A stretch of 23,494 nt of DNA from a virus, in IMG/VR virus record IMGVR_UViG_3300017726_000087, positions 1 to 23,494 of that record; one strand, written 5' to 3'. A program made the position numbers and the translations under genes. This document shows positions 22,584-23,494 of this stretch, one piece after another. Under the pieces are notes generated by a model. The model was not told the origin of the DNA, searched no databases, and was given only the letters and a program-made list of their open reading frames with translations. Position 1 is the first letter of the stretch. The number at the start of each line of letters is the position of its first letter.

Positions 22584-23381
22584 TTAAGCTCTATCATTTA
22601 TCGGTCCAATTGTACACTGTAAACCGCCCCCTGTTTCTGTGCTTGATGCAGTATTAACTAAAGTAACATTTATTCCATCAAATTGTGTAGAAAATTCAGG
22701 TTGACCTGTTCCTTTAACCTGAGTCGTATTTAATGATGCAACTTTATAAGAACCAAAAACTTTAGCTAAATTACTATGTGAACTTGCAACTGTAGATTCA
22801 GGAGATACACCTCTATAAGGCGCAGACGTGCCTCTAGTACATCCTGTCAACTGATTTGATGATCTTCCAGTATATTCAATAACTTCGTTTTCATAAATTC
22901 CTGTTGTGCTGTTTACTTTTTCTATTACAATAAAACCAGATGTTGGAAATTCTGATCCATCGGTAAGGTCAATTGTTGTTGCTGAATCTGTTATTGCTCC
23001 ATTTAAAGTTGTTGATAGTTCTAATTTTGAAATTGCAGCTCCACCAACAGGTTGTTTAACATTACGCAAACGAATATGATCATTAACTTGTAGTTCTCCA
23101 TTTGGAAAATTAATTTTTAAAGTAGTGTTAGATGCAGTTACAATAGGATTTTCAGGTAGAAAATCTTCTGTTGGAAATTCTGTTCTAGCAGGTCTAGCTC
23201 TTTGTAGAGCTTGTGGATCTGCACTTGTTGGTTTAGGTTCTAATTGTGGTTGTTTAGGTTCGTATTCTGAAATGTGTACAAACGCACCATTCCATTCTCT
23301 TACCATTTCATTGTATGGAAAAGCCATTCCTGATCTGTCAGAAATTGCTAATGCATATTTACCTTGCGAAAAAACAGCCAT
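22584..23381 (-). CDS. Tail/virion beta-module protein (265 aa)
   Basis: The product begins MAVFSQGKYALAISDRSGMA, then FPYNEMVREWNGAFVHISEY, an N-terminal block with a conserved EWNGxxVxxxEYEPKQPQ pattern seen in marine phages. A Pro/Arg linker of about 30 residues follows. Residues 84-118 and 133-208 form two beta modules that resemble inserts in the 725-aa nozzle-like protein: 'TT-I-L-D---FP-SG-I-IE' and 'NEVIEYTGRSSNQLTGCTRG', then a 'HS---A-V' end. The C-terminal strand ends ATTTTT-type beta structure (VTLVNTASSTETGGGLQCTI). The start overlaps the upstream stop as TAATG at 23381, with GGAG as ribosome binding site. A structural role is likely; the exact place in the virion is unknown. Confidence 0.6.
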   Translation of the reverse strand: MAVFSQGKYALAISDRSGMAFPYNEMVREWNGAFVHISEYEPKQPQLEPKPTSADPQALQRARPARTEFPTEDFLPENPIVTASNTTLKINFPNGELQVNDHIRLRNVKQPVGGAAISKLELSTTLNGAITDSATTIDLTDGSEFPTSGFIVIEKVNSTTGIYENEVIEYTGRSSNQLTGCTRGTSAPYRGVSPESTVASSHSNLAKVFGSYKVASLNTTQVKGTGQPEFSTQFDGINVTLVNTASSTETGGGLQCTIGPINDRA

Positions 23382-23494
23382 TAACTAACTCCAGGGTAAT
23401 ATATTTTAGGAGATATATATGTAGAGTTAGAAGAACCATCTTCGTCTTCTGCTCTTAACAACTCATCTTCATATAATAATTTTAATTCTTGAAC
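23381..23494 (-). CDS. C-terminal end of an unrecognised gene (5' part beyond the window)
   Basis: An open frame enters from the right edge and ends at TAA 23383-23381, 37 residues after the edge. The visible end is VQELKLLYEDELLRAEDEDG, SSNSTYISPKIYYPGVS. It is an acidic helix followed by a short Tyr/Pro-rich tail. The stop overlaps the ATG of the 265-aa gene (TAATG), so it is part of the same operon. Too little is visible to assign a function; a structural protein is likely from position. Confidence 0.7.
   Translation of the reverse strand, partial: VQELKLLYEDELLRAEDEDGSSNSTYISPKIYYPGVS

Noticed and set aside
1-23494. tRNA or other RNA genes
   Set aside because: Nearly all bases are in coding frames with gaps of at most 48 bases, and no cloverleaf-like sequence was noticed.

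Overview
The window is a continuous, entirely minus-strand block of structural genes from a small-genome tailed phage. Transcription runs from the right end (23494) to the left end (1). The coding is compact: genes overlap by 1-20 bases or sit a few bases apart, and the DNA is AT-rich outside the glycine-rich gene. The protein repertoire resembles marine podoviruses of the pelagiphage or uncultured marine podovirus kind: a short-tail adaptor and nozzle, several large internal (ejection) proteins, a cupredoxin-like virion protein and a glycine-rich fibre protein. A SAR11-like or other marine alphaproteobacterial host is my inference from family resemblance. No host gene, integrase, tRNA or replication gene lies in the window.

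Layout in the direction of transcription. (1) 23494-16582: the C-terminal end of an unrecognised gene, a 265-aa tail-type beta protein, a connector/adaptor-like protein (255 aa), small beta-rich structural proteins (145, 130 and 163 aa), a 374-aa protein with a cupredoxin-like head and LTGQxATSAVG repeats, a fibre-like protein (263 aa) and a 638-aa glycine-rich fibre or adhesin. (2) 16557-11383: nine consecutive, translationally coupled genes that all look like 2-oxoglutarate/Fe(II) oxygenases (about 5.2 kb, 22% of the window). (3) 11334-7598: a 725-aa tail-nozzle-like protein, then five short or medium genes. Two of these, of 54 and 55 codons, are easily missed. (4) 7575-148: four probable internal virion/ejection proteins of 421, 314, 384 and 1348 aa. 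(5) 146-1: the start of a small coiled-coil/membrane protein resembling XhlA-type or holin-like lysis accessory proteins.

The most striking element is the nine-gene oxygenase array. A near-consensus sigma70-type promoter (TTGACT, 17 bp, TATAAA) sits exactly at its 5' edge, and the transcript it predicts would be almost leaderless. A perfect extended -10 element (TGATATAAT) sits exactly at its 3' edge, in front of the nozzle gene. The array therefore looks like an independently expressed cassette between the glycine-rich adhesin and the nozzle gene. Six of the nine proteins have HxH where the classical iron motif is HxD, three keep HxD, and two lack the usual 2-oxoglutarate-binding arginine. 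This suggests a set of diversified enzymes and not nine copies of one activity. Their substrate is unknown; the adjacent glycine-rich fibre, other virion proteins and host surface molecules are candidates. Function assignments come from motif reading and recalled family resemblance only; no database search was run.
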